A DNA stretch of 64,000 nt from positions 186,001 to 250,000 of the forward strand of contig NZ_OGTP01000005.1 in assembly GCF_900258035.1 (NCBI RefSeq), written 5' to 3'. Position numbers and translations under genes: made by a program. Below the pieces are notes generated by a model. The model had not been told where the DNA came from. It was given only the letters and a program-made list of their open reading frames with translations, and did not search any database. The first letter of the stretch is position 1. Every line of letters starts with the position of its first letter. Shown here one piece after another: positions 37,832-47,400 of this stretch. Origin of the DNA: Caballeronia novacaledonica (lineage in GTDB: Bacteria > Pseudomonadota > Gammaproteobacteria > Burkholderiales > Burkholderiaceae).

Positions 37832-38599
37832 TTGGAGGTCACGTTCGATTTTTCTGGACGGGTTGCGCTTGTAACCGGCGCGGCGTCAGGCATGGGTCTC
37901 GCGACGGCCAAAGCGTTTGCACAGGCAGGGGCCGCCGTGACGCTCGCAGACGTGAATGCCGACGCTCTGAGCCACGCGGTCGATTCATTGAGAGTTCCGG
38001 CGCATCAAGTGTTGGCGGTGCCCTGCGATGTCACCGATGAGGCACAGGTTGCTCAGATGGTAAATCATACGGTGACGACCTTTGGCCGGCTAGACGCTGC
38101 CTTTAACAACGCAGGGATTCAGGTGCCGCCAAGTGACGCTGCTGACGAACCTGCTGAGAATTTCGAGAAGGTGACGGCGGTCAACCTGCGCGGCGTCTGG
38201 GCGTGTATGAAACACGAGTTGAATCAGATGAGAAAGCAAGGCAGCGGCGCAATCGTCAACTGCTCCTCGCTCGGAGGACTTGTGGGGCTTCCCAGCCGGG
38301 CGTCCTACCATGCTTCCAAACATGGGGTGATCGGGCTGACGCGAAGTGCTGCTCTCGAATATGCGCCGCGCGGGATCCGCATCAACGCCATTTGCCCTGG
38401 TACGTTTGATACGCCAATGGTCGCAGAGATGCTCCAAAAGCAGGCTGACGCGATGAAGGAGATTCTGCGTGAACAACCGATAGGACGCCTGGGGCGCGCC
38501 GAAGAGATCGCGGATGCCGTTCTTTGGCTTTGCAGTTCCGGTTCCACCTTCGTCATTGGTCACGCACTCGCCATTGACGGTGGGTTCACGGCGCACTAA
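37832..38599 (+). CDS. SDR-family oxidoreductase
   Basis: A 255-residue classical SDR with TGAASGMG, FNNAGIQ, IVNCSSLGG, catalytic YHASK and VIGHALAIDGG. The start is a TTG at 37832 (MEVTFDFSGRVALV) with GGAGG about 8 bases upstream; no in-frame ATG fits. It follows the Pao operon by about 115 bases. Substrate unknown. Confidence 0.93.
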   Translation: MEVTFDFSGRVALVTGAASGMGLATAKAFAQAGAAVTLADVNADALSHAVDSLRVPAHQVLAVPCDVTDEAQVAQMVNHTVTTFGRLDAAFNNAGIQVPPSDAADEPAENFEKVTAVNLRGVWACMKHELNQMRKQGSGAIVNCSSLGGLVGLPSRASYHASKHGVIGLTRSAALEYAPRGIRINAICPGTFDTPMVAEMLQKQADAMKEILREQPIGRLGRAEEIADAVLWLCSSGSTFVIGHALAIDGGFTAH

Positions 38600-38734
38600 T
38601 GACATCGTTCAACCGCAATTACGCAGGTCCGATTGTGACGGCGTCGAATGCAAATGCTTGTCACAGACGTCTGGAGCCAGAACCCAGCCCACGATTGTTG
38701 CAACAACATTCGCTCCATGAGACCGGTGCATTCC

Positions 38735-39241
38735 ATGATCACATCCTTGTTTCGCATCATGCTTGCTGTCGCCGTCGTGCACACGTCGTTGGCTATTTCC
38801 ACCGAGACGCAGGCCAGCGAATCGATGACAAATGTCGCGCAGCAGGAGATAGTGCGTGCCGGCTCTCAGCCGTCCGTGGCTGGTTCGGACGAGTACTTCG
38901 TCGGTAAAGTACGTGTGCAACCCGTATGGCCGGCAGACGCGAGCATCAACGCCTCAGGCGGACTGGTGACATTTGAAGCGGGCGCGCGTTCAGCGTGGCA
39001 CACCCATCCGGCCGGCCAACGACTTGTTGTGACATCAGGTTCCGGGTTGACGCAAGAATGGGGCAAGGAAGTCAAACAAATCCGGGCTGGTGACGTGGTT
39101 TGGTGTCCGCCCGGTGTGAAGCACTGGCATGGGGCCGCGCCCAACTCCGCGATGACTCATCTGGCTGTAACCGGCACAGTGAATGGAAAGAACGTTTCCT
39201 GGATGGAGAAGGTCACCGATGAGCAATACAACGGCCGTTAA
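38735..39241 (+). CDS. Exported cupin-domain protein
   Basis: A 168-residue single-domain cupin with an N-terminal signal peptide (MITSLFRIMLAVAVVHTSLA, likely cut near QASES). The metal-binding cupin motifs appear as WHTHPAGQ and PGVKHWHGA; the usual Glu of motif 1 is Gln. ATGs at 38717 and 38648 are in frame, and none has a clear ribosome binding site. It overlaps the next gene by 23 bases. Cupins of this kind paired with CMD proteins are common, often annotated as quercetinase-like; function unknown. Confidence 0.88.
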   Translation: MITSLFRIMLAVAVVHTSLAISTETQASESMTNVAQQEIVRAGSQPSVAGSDEYFVGKVRVQPVWPADASINASGGLVTFEAGARSAWHTHPAGQRLVVTSGSGLTQEWGKEVKQIRAGDVVWCPPGVKHWHGAAPNSAMTHLAVTGTVNGKNVSWMEKVTDEQYNGR

Positions 39242-40016
39242 GCGCCTAAAAAGGCGAGTTCAGACCTCGGCGTTGGCCTTGGTCGTGAGCCTGGTTTCGA
39301 CACCAGGCTTACCATCTACAAACGAAGGAGCATCAAACATGACGAACGCGGGAATTAACTCGCCGAGTGCCTCTGAGACCTTGACCGCTCGCCAACAGGC
39401 GATCGTGCCTATCGCAGCGTTCGCTGCTGCAGGCGATATGACCAATTTGAATGCTGCTCTGAACCATGGTATGGACGCTGGGTTCACGGTCAGCGAAGCA
39501 AGAGAGATCTTAGTGCAAGTGTATGCCTATGCTGGTTTCCCGCGCAGTCTCAACGCGCTCGGAGAACTCATGAAGGTTCTTGAGTCGCGCAAGCAGCGTG
39601 GCGTCCAAGACGCACTAGGCAAGCTTCCCAGCGCTCCTATTCCCACCGGAGACGCTTTGCTCGCTGCTGGCACTGCGAATCAGACTAAGTTGTCTGGCGC
39701 CCCGGTAAAGGGGCCGCTCTTCGATTTCGCTCCGACGATTGGTGAATATCTCAAAACCCATCTTTTTGGCGATATCTTCGAACGGGACAACTTAGACTGG
39801 CAGAGCCGCGAGCTTGCTACCGTAAGTATGCTTTCCGTTATTACGGGCGTAGAGTCACAACTGCAGGCCCACATGCGCATCAGCATGAATGTAGGGCTAT
39901 CTGCGGACCAGCTGCGTCAGGTCGGACAAGTATTAGCAGACCGCGTGGACGGAAGCGCTGCACAACGGGCACGCGAAGCACTAGATCGGCAACTTGCAGC
40001 GACACAGGGACACTGA
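39219..40016 (+). CDS. Exported double-domain carboxymuconolactone decarboxylase-like protein
   Basis: A 265-residue protein with two CMD-like domains. The first is around ARQQAIVPIAAFAAAGD and ILVQVYAYAGFPRSLNAL, the second around RELATVSMLSVITGVESQLQ and HMRISMNVGLS. A hydrophobic N terminus (TSALALVVSLVSTPGL) suggests export, matching the cupin upstream. ATG 39219 overlaps the cupin stop and has GGAGAAGG just upstream; the ATG at 39183 would add 12 codons. No CxxC pair is present in either domain. The pair probably acts together in the periplasm. Confidence 0.88.
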   Translation: MSNTTAVKRLKRRVQTSALALVVSLVSTPGLPSTNEGASNMTNAGINSPSASETLTARQQAIVPIAAFAAAGDMTNLNAALNHGMDAGFTVSEAREILVQVYAYAGFPRSLNALGELMKVLESRKQRGVQDALGKLPSAPIPTGDALLAAGTANQTKLSGAPVKGPLFDFAPTIGEYLKTHLFGDIFERDNLDWQSRELATVSMLSVITGVESQLQAHMRISMNVGLSADQLRQVGQVLADRVDGSAAQRAREALDRQLAATQGH

Positions 40017-40061
40017 AGGCTGCTGAGCAGTCGCGGTCTCGAGCCAGCGCGGTCGCGATTC

Positions 40062-40289
40062 TTGTGGGGCCTCGATTACCATTATCGTTTGTACGTCACG
40101 GTTTCGCGCGGCCCCATGGACGCCGTTCTTGAAGAGGCTAACTTTCGGTATCTCAAGGGCGTTCTAACCGCTGCGCACGAAGAACATCGTAGGAAGGCAG
40201 GCCAACGGCTGATGACTGGACCGGCGGTTAAAGACAAAAGGATGTGGGGAATGCATGACGCGCTGCTGAATAGGTTGGAAGCACATTAG
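40062..40289 (+). CDS. Possible small hypothetical protein or gene remnant
   Basis: A 75-codon frame beginning with TTG and containing DYHYRLYVTVSRGPMDAVLE and RMWGMHDALLNRLEAH. Its composition is protein-like, but no family is recognised and there is no convincing ribosome binding site. It could be the 3' part of a deleted gene. Low confidence. Confidence 0.3.
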   Translation: MWGLDYHYRLYVTVSRGPMDAVLEEANFRYLKGVLTAAHEEHRRKAGQRLMTGPAVKDKRMWGMHDALLNRLEAH

Positions 40290-40523
40290 GACGCTGGGTC
40301 GATTACAGCCCGTGCTGTTTGCCGTGGCCACAGGAGAAAAAACGACGACCGTCAAGGTTGGAATAAGGCATACGTCCTAAAGTTGGGACGAACTTCCCAT
40401 CGCTTGGCGATTAATTCAGCGCATGCAAACCGATGGATTTTGCTGCATTGCCGTGCACTTTCGGGGCCTGCAAATCTGCCGACCTAAAGTCGCGGCTTCA
40501 ACGAAAGAGATCGTTCTCTCAGG

Positions 40524-40545
40524 GCTCCCGCGACGGGGGCTTTTT
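40524..40545 (+). terminator. Intrinsic terminator 1 of a tandem pair
   Basis: GCTCCCG-CGA-CGGGGGC (7-bp stem with one G-T pair) followed by five T. It directly precedes a second terminator and ends the metabolic part of the window on the plus strand. Confidence 0.75.
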
Positions 40546-40548
40546 CCG

Positions 40549-40574
40549 GCCGGCGCAGTCGCCGGCTTTTTTTT
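40549..40574 (+). terminator. Intrinsic terminator 2 of a tandem pair
   Basis: A perfect 7-bp stem GCCGGCG-CAGT-CGCCGGC followed by eight T. Two strong terminators four bases apart, with no clear gene immediately upstream, suggest either the end of a small RNA (40290-40545) or insulation of the metabolic block from the accessory region. Confidence 0.85.
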
Positions 40575-41000
40575 AGTCAGAGATGTTAATTTCAGTCAGA
40601 GAAAGTGAGCATTCGTCCGGCACCGTGGAGTCATGGTCCGCTTCTTTGTGACGAGCGACGCGATAGAACTTCTCTGCTACTTCCGGCTGACCGAGGTCAA
40701 GGGCGTGTTGGAGGATCTGGACGGGGGGATCTGTTGACGACTTCCTGGCCCGTCGGTTATTCGAAAAGAGGGCGCGGCCTCCGTGCATGACGCGTGGTGG
40801 GACGTGGAAGCGCTGACCCATGGTCTAGCCGCTCCGAGCCTTCTTCAACGGCAGTTGATCGAGAAAGCGGTGATGTCAGTCTTCGCAATTCCGATGTAAG
40901 TATCTGCTGCGTCTCCTTCCCAGAAAGCCCGTAAAACGACTGACATTTCGCAGAATGGTGTGGCATAGTGCGACCATCGCAAACATAAGGTGGGTATGTG
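40575..41000. other. Gene-poor stretch with a small open frame
   Basis: Upstream of the H-NS-like gene. A 34-codon frame at 40633-40737 (MVRFFVTSDAIELLCYFRL...) reads like part of a real protein and then stops, so it may be a remnant; no family assigned. The last 100 bases should hold the promoter of the nucleoid-protein gene. Confidence 0.4.
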
Positions 41001-41807
41001 ATGGCAACGCTGAGCGAAATCCAAGCAAAGATCCAAAAGCTACAGGCGCTGGCAGAGGAAATTGCCAAGAAGCAATCGTCCAAGGTGCTGGAAGAGATTC
41101 AAAGTCTGATGGACAAACATGGCGTGACGATTGCCCAAATTGAAAGCTACCTTGGCAAATCGGGACGAGGTCAGAAGGCACCGTCTTCGAAATCGTCTGG
41201 GAACCACGCAGGAGCCGAGAAATATCGCGATCCAAAAACAGGAGCGACGTGGACTGGCCATGGCCGCGCGCCCGCGTGGATTGCGAACGCCAAGAACCGA
41301 AACCGCTTCTTAATCGATGCTGACACGAGCACGCCACCGGTCGCGGCTTCGAAGCAGCCAAAAGCCGGAAACTACGTGCGCGGACCGCAGGCGCCGAAGT
41401 ATCGCGACCCGGAAAGTGGGGCGACCTGGAGTGGCCGTGGTAAAGCTCCGGCATGGTTGTCCAGCGCCAAGGACCGAGCAACTTACCTTATCGACAAGGT
41501 GACTGACGGGACTGTGGCGTCCGACTCCGCTCCGGCTAAGAAGAGCGCCGCCAAGAAGGTGGCGACGAAGAAGATTGGGGCGAAGAAGGCGGCGACCAAG
41601 AAGGTTGCCAGCAAAAAGGTCGCGTCAAAGAAGGCAGCAACCAAGAAGGCAGCCTCGAAGACGACGCCCGTGAAAAAGGCGGCAGCGAAAAAGAGCACAG
41701 CAGCGGGGAAGAAGGCGCCGGCGAAGAAAACTCCGGCTATTGCGGAGGTTCCGTCTTCAGCTGCTGACCAGGGAAGCGCAGAGACGAACACGACTACGAC
41801 GGTCTGA
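41001..41807 (+). CDS. H-NS-family nucleoid protein with two DNA-binding motifs and an H1-like tail
   Basis: A 268-residue DNA-binding protein. Residues 1-52 form an H-NS-type oligomerisation coiled coil (LSEIQAKIQKLQALAEEIAK). The betaproteobacterial H-NS DNA-binding motif occurs twice, as KYRDPKTGATWTGHGRAPAW (about 74-93) and KYRDPESGATWSGRGKAPAW (about 133-152). Residues about 178-250 are a histone H1-like KKAATKKVASKK tail. Usual H-NS proteins have about 100 residues and one motif. AAGGTGG precedes the ATG; a GTG directly before it is also possible. It likely acts as a xenogeneic silencer or DNA compactor. Confidence 0.93.
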   Translation: MATLSEIQAKIQKLQALAEEIAKKQSSKVLEEIQSLMDKHGVTIAQIESYLGKSGRGQKAPSSKSSGNHAGAEKYRDPKTGATWTGHGRAPAWIANAKNRNRFLIDADTSTPPVAASKQPKAGNYVRGPQAPKYRDPESGATWSGRGKAPAWLSSAKDRATYLIDKVTDGTVASDSAPAKKSAAKKVATKKIGAKKAATKKVASKKVASKKAATKKAASKTTPVKKAAAKKSTAAGKKAPAKKTPAIAEVPSSAADQGSAETNTTTTV

Positions 41808-43103
41808 GCCGTTCCTCAAAGTCGTCAGTTTTGAGCGGGTCCGTTCTGCCTTCTCATACGGTATGGAAGGCGGGACATGGACCCGATCCTCAGTGCGCCG
41901 GAAGAGGCAGGAAGGCGCCCGACGCCCGGTGAGGGCGAAGCGACCGGCCTTTCTCGTGTGTCCAGGTGGGCGTGCCGAGGCGTGTCCGCGAGCTGGCGAT
42001 CTGACCCGCGCGAGGCAACCTGATCAGCGGCAGGTGGCGAGTCCAGCCTCCATACGCGCTCTGCGCCAGATAAGCGCGAAATCGACTATAACGGGAATTC
42101 GTATTGTTACAAAATTCTTCAGCCAAAGCGTTTTGTAGAGACGCTAGTCGATTAAAGGAAGATTTCGGTGGAATGAAATCCCACAACGAATCTTGGACCG
42201 ATTTTCTGTTGGCGATTGAGCAATTCCGGTGTTATACGTCAATAGTCACGCGTCGGCCGAGCACCGAGCCGCCCGACGTTAACGTCGCTTCTTCCGGCTG
42301 AAGAGCTCCGGCGGTGACCTTCAGCGTGGACGGGTGCGACCGGTGGCGCGCTGGGGAAATCGGACTACCACGGGGTAGGTTGAAATAGTCCGTGCGGTGG
42401 CGAAGATAGAGCCGCGACCTCGAAGTCTGTCGGAGCCATTCAAATACGAGATGGTGGAAGGGGAACCTGCGGTGTTTGGCAGGGGCCCCGGCTATTCCTA
42501 GCTACCCTAAAGGAAGATATGCTCACTAGGATCTGCTTCCGTGAGCGTGTTTTTCTATTCTCAACAGAGCATGTTTCACTTTAGCATGTGCTCAATCTTC
42601 AAAAGCATATGCTTGCGTAAGGATATGCCTCCCTCTCGTTGCGTGCATCATCAAAGGCCGCTGCGCGGCTGGCAGCCAGGAGCGAATGCTTGCAGCGAGC
42701 GTCCTTCTCCTGTTGCCGACGAACACGCGCATCTGCATGGGCGCGCGCGCGCCTCGTCACTGGCTTACTCCGAGGGCGAATGTCCTACATGTTTCGCCTT
42801 GGTGGGACTGCGCAACTGGCGGCGAAGGAGCGGATGTCTGAGTCGCGCATGCAACTCGCGTTGGCGGCGTCCTGGGGAATAGGGCGACGGTACGCTGTCA
42901 TCGGTGCTCTCGCGTGATCTGCTGTGCGGAGTGCGATTCAGTCCTCGCGCTGCTGGCCCGGCGCTCAACTTCGCTTCGAAGGCAGCCTCGTGCTCGGTCG
43001 CTCTCTGGTGGCGGCATGCCCGTCGGCGCGCTCTTGGCAATGAGAGTGAGAGTTTTCCGCTACCGTCTTTCAAAAGTCGAACGGCCAGTTTGCTTCTGTC
43101 CGA
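41808..43103. other. 1.3-kb gene-free stretch with palindromes
   Basis: No frame here has coding character on either strand. Around 42515-42630 the DNA is AT-rich and repeats GCATG/CATATGC elements: GAGCATGTTT, TAGCATGTGCTC and the perfect 12-bp palindrome AAGCATATGCTT at 42603-42614. It may contain decayed genes, a promoter acted on by the adjacent H-NS protein, or an element boundary. Confidence 0.5.
42603..42614. promoter_or_regulatory. Perfect palindrome AAGCATATGCTT
   Basis: A 12-bp perfect dyad within an AT-rich patch. Nearby related half-sites (ATATGCTCAC at 42518, TAGCATGTGCTC at 42582) suggest a protein-binding cluster. No promoter was identified. Confidence 0.3.
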
Positions 43104-44450
43104 TTAACTTAGCGAGCGTTGCTTTTCGACTGATACGGCCTCGGTTTCCGCGTCTCCGATGACTTTGAGTGGGATCTCACCTACACCCGTTGCGCGCTCA
43201 ATGAGCAAACTATCGCCTTCGGCAACGAGGAACTCCTGGAGGCGGCCGAAATCCCCGCACCAAAGCATTTCGACGCCTTTGTCGCGGGCGACATCGCGAT
43301 TTGCGGATAGTGCTACTGCGCGAACTTGTAGTCGGCTCGATTTTGCTTGTCCACCAATTTCCACACCGTAACCAGGCAAGGCTGGGTTCTTAAGGACGAC
43401 GCGGCCATCGCGCGCCCATGCGGTCTCCATGCCGTCGTTGACCTCGTAACCAAGGCGCGCGAAGCCCTTCAGAATTGCGTCGCGTCGTGCATGTGCCGCC
43501 TGGCGTTGCTGCTCTTGCTCAACAACCTTCTTGCATTCCTCCGCAAGCTGGGCAATCGCTTGCAAGGACGTTGCGGGGCCGCATTGCTCGATTCGCGTGA
43601 ACAAAGCCATTGCCTCGGCGGACGTGTTTGCGCTGATCTCAGCCGCGAGCTGTTGCAGTTCTTCGATTGCCGAACGATGTGCACGGGTCGCGTCGACAGC
43701 AATAGAGAGGTCGAGTATCAGACTATCGAGCAAGAGATTACGACGCTGTTCGTTCGCCTCAGTTTCGATCGAGCGCAATTTGGCCGCAAATGTTGCGACA
43801 TCAGCGTCTTCAAGGAACACTTGCGCTTCGGAAACCTGGCGGTCGACGCGGTCGTAAAGAAGGTTGTTCGAGCGTGAAATATTCGTTGCTTTCCACTCAC
43901 TAAAGTCTTGAGCCGTATCCTTGCCCAACAGACTACTCGCCAGCTTTTGCTGCGCCTCGCTGATAGTCTGCGATGACTCCGGTACGAGAAGGCTGAATCC
44001 TTGAGCGAGCAGGGTGTCCGCGTTTGCGACATCCTCGCCCGATGCGATGAGGTCGAGCTTTAAAGCGAGTTCCTGTGGCACCACGATGCCTTTGGACTTG
44101 AGCGCGCCCATGAGGGTCGTCGCGCTATCGCGTCCCTGCCTTCTACGCTTTGCCGCCTGCTCCGCTTTCTCGATCGCAGCTCGTTGCCGCCGTGCGACGT
44201 CTGCCTTCAGGAACGCGATTTCATCTGGAACCTTCTTCTGCAGTTCCATGAAAGCATCGTTGGTAATCAAAGCGGTGAGTGCCTTTCGACGTTCGTGAGT
44301 CGCTGCGATCTCCTCAGCCGAAAGCTCTCGAATACGCTGCCCCGATGCGGTCCATGCGGCAATCGCCTGGTCGAGCCGGTGTAGATGAGCTTCACAGATC
44401 GCGAGAACTTCTTCGCGCGTAACGATTCGAACAACCTTCGGCCCACTCAT
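43104..44450 (-). CDS. Coiled-coil protein of unknown function, 4th gene of the AAA/rSAM/helicase operon
   Basis: A 448-residue, mostly helical protein. It starts MSGPKVVRIVTREEVLAICE and contains long charged coiled-coil stretches (FLKADVARRQRAAIEKAEQA and EECKKVVEQEQQRQAAHARR). A compact C-terminal domain follows (ARLGYEVNDGMETAWARDGR, then VLKNPALPGYGVEIGGQAKS). The ATG at 44450 overlaps the helicase stop by 4 bases (ATGA), so it is translationally coupled. The 474-codon version would start inside that gene. No family recognised. It may be a structural or sensor partner of the helicase. Confidence 0.88.
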   Translation of the reverse strand: MSGPKVVRIVTREEVLAICEAHLHRLDQAIAAWTASGQRIRELSAEEIAATHERRKALTALITNDAFMELQKKVPDEIAFLKADVARRQRAAIEKAEQAAKRRRQGRDSATTLMGALKSKGIVVPQELALKLDLIASGEDVANADTLLAQGFSLLVPESSQTISEAQQKLASSLLGKDTAQDFSEWKATNISRSNNLLYDRVDRQVSEAQVFLEDADVATFAAKLRSIETEANEQRRNLLLDSLILDLSIAVDATRAHRSAIEELQQLAAEISANTSAEAMALFTRIEQCGPATSLQAIAQLAEECKKVVEQEQQRQAAHARRDAILKGFARLGYEVNDGMETAWARDGRVVLKNPALPGYGVEIGGQAKSSRLQVRAVALSANRDVARDKGVEMLWCGDFGRLQEFLVAEGDSLLIERATGVGEIPLKVIGDAETEAVSVEKQRSLS

Positions 44451-47400
44451 GCTATGACCTCCGTTTTCAGGGCTGCGTCGATTGCCGCTTTCAAGCGAGC
44501 TTTTTCTGCTGCTGGCTCGTGATACCAAGCCTGGGATGAGACGCGATGCAGTGTCGGTATCGCCCGCCGCAGGACGGACGGTCGCCAGATTTCGCGCGCC
44601 CTTGCTCTTTGAAGCAGATGGTGACGCGGGGCGTCACACTCGATACCGATGGCGTACAAGCCAGTTTCCAGGTCAGCGATAGCGAAATCAAGACCGAAGG
44701 CGTCGCCTTCCTGAGCGATAGCGGGCGACAGTCCAAGCTCACGCAGATATTCGAGAACATCCGATGCAAAGCCATCGGCTTCGCCGTTTTCCTCCAACTT
44801 GAGATGAGCGCGTTCGCTGCTCATACGGCCAAGAAGCGCCCGCCCGGTTGGGAGTTCTCCATTTGACATCGCGCGTGCGTACTCCAGATAGCCTTGGAGG
44901 TAATCACGGGGGATGGCCGGCTTACGCTTGGTGTTGAGCAGGTCCGAGATATCCCGGATGGGCATCGATGTAACAAGCACGACTTTCTTTCGAGCGCGTG
45001 TCACTGCGACGTTCAGGCGACGTTCGCCGCCTTTTTGTCCGAGCACACCGAAAAAACGCTTGAACGCGCCCTGGCTGTTGCGGCCGAAGGTTGTCGAGAA
45101 GATGATGACATCGCGCTCATCGCCCTGGACGTTTTCCACATTCTTGACGAAGACGCCCATGTCTTCGCCACCGTCGGAACGATCGCTCTCTTCCCGATAC
45201 GCATTTCGGAACTCCTCGTCTTCTTCTGCGCGTAGCTCCAGCCGTTCCTCAATGAGATTAGCCTGCTTAAGATTGAACGTGACGACACCTACTGACGGGC
45301 GTTGATCAAAAGGAAGCTTCCAGAGTTCCGCGAGATATTCGACCACGCGGTCCGCCTCATCAGAATTCGTCTGGCGTTCATAGATACCGTTGACCGGAAT
45401 CAGCTCCAATGGCTTGATTTCCCGAATCGTCGCTTCAGGATGCCGGACCGGCACGCTGAGTTCGTTGTCGTAGAACGCGGCGTTCGAGTAACCGATCAGT
45501 TCGCGATAGGCAGAGCGATAGTGAATCTGCAAAGTGGTAACAGGGAGGGAACTACGTGCCAGTTGGAGCAGGTCAGGGCAGTCCTTAATCTCGCGACGGT
45601 TCCAGGTGTCTTCGAAGAGTTCGCGTTCTTCCTCGGTTGCGTCTTCGTCGGGCTGCTCCCCGTCGTAAATCTCCGTTTCGTCGCTGTCCGTGCGACCCGA
45701 GAAGAACTTTGCCGGCGGCATCTGCTTTTCGTCACCGCTCACAACGGAGACGCCGCCACGGAACAGCGTGGGAATGGCGTACTCAACCGGCATCTGTGAC
45801 GCCTCGTCGTAGACTACTGAGTCGAACAGATTCGACTTAAGCGGCAAAACGCGGCTGGCCACGTCCGGATTCATCATCCAGACCGGGCGCAGTGTCATTA
45901 GGCCAAGGCCGGCGCCAAGTTCGACGAACTCCCGCAGACGACGAGAGCGTCTGCCGCTCAGCCGGGTGACGTCCTCCCAGTCGCGCACCGAGCCAAGCTT
46001 GCTGCGATCAATCCCGTTGCGAAGGACTTCGCGATTGAGTTGACGCATTTCATCGTCGGCACCGGCCAGTGCTTCAACCTTTGCGGCCGTCTCAGTCTGA
46101 TCGAGAAGCAGTTCTGGGTTCTCCTGCTCGAAGCGACGCTTCCATCCCAGTCGTGCCTCTCGATTGATGAGGCGTCGCACTTCCCAATCGAGATCTTTGG
46201 GCGGGACACTCGCGAGAGCTGCCTCGTGGGTTCGCATGACTGCAAACAGCTCAAGCGCTTGCGCATTGAGGTGCTTTGAACGTGCGCGGAACTGTTGATA
46301 AGCGGCCAGCGTCGGCACCGCGTCGTTGATACGGTTTAGGGGCGCCTGGTAGCTCACGTTCTCTGCAATGGCGCGGCGACAGGCATCAACCAGTTCGGGC
46401 GAGATCCATTCCTCAAGTCCGCTCAGCGCGTTGAGGCTGTGCTGGCGAGCGTTGTAACGAACGAAGGCTGTCTCAAATCCGTCAAGCAGCTGTTTTACGT
46501 GAGTCTGATCGCCCGTCATCACCGCCGAATCGAATTCGTCGCCGCGCGGAGCAATTGCGAGATGCTGGGCGAGCTCGCGTACCTCTTCGAGCTGGCGCAG
46601 GCGGGCGCGGCATTCTTCGGCGAGTGTCGGCCCGCATGCCGGCTCTATTGTATCCAGGTGCAACGAGCGGCTCGTAGCGTTCAACGCTTCGCGCTTCGGA
46701 CGCCACTGCTGTTCAAGGCGCGCCGCCGCTAGCAGCACACGAAGCGCATCGTCAGTCGTTGGAGCGCCACAGTTCGCAAGGTACTTTTTCAGCCCGCTGC
46801 GTCGGATGTAGGTCCCGGGATTGAGTCGACTGAAGAGCGTCGGCGCCCTGGTGGCGAGTGCGGCGCGTGCTTCGATGTCGTTAAGTTCTGCATTGCCCAA
46901 CTGCGTGAGCGCTGGCGATAGCGTCTTGTCGAAGGCGGCACCATCGATTTCCGACAACTCTTGATGGAGTTGCTTCAGCACGGCGTAGTGTTGATGACCA
47001 GGTGCGTCAGCTTTGTCGGCCGGTCGAAACAGGGGCAACCATTGGGCGAGACGCTTGCGTTGGGTCTCGTCGAGGCTCACGAGGCGGCCTGCGTTTGTGT
47101 CGAGCCACGCTCGATACGGCGCAGGGTCGTCAACATCAAACCGTGCCGGATGGGCGGCGAGGGTATCGACACGTAGCTGCTCAGCCTCGCGGAAGCTCGC
47201 GAACACGGCGTTAAATTCCTCGACTGTTGCAGGATCTGTTGCAAACGACTTCAACTGTGCGAGCGCGCTACCTTCGAACTTGGCTGGGAGCCAATAGCGG
47301 GCGAGCGGGGCGCATTGCTCCTCGAGCGTTGTCAACGCAGAGATGTCGAGCCCCGCAAGCTTTGCACGAAGCTGCGGCACGCTAACTGGCGCTGAGCCCG

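Noticed and set aside
41520-41740. Short direct repeats suggestive of a CRISPR or minisatellite
   Set aside because: They are AAG/GCG codon repeats encoding the Lys/Ala tail of the nucleoid protein. There are no spacers of constant length and no cas genes.
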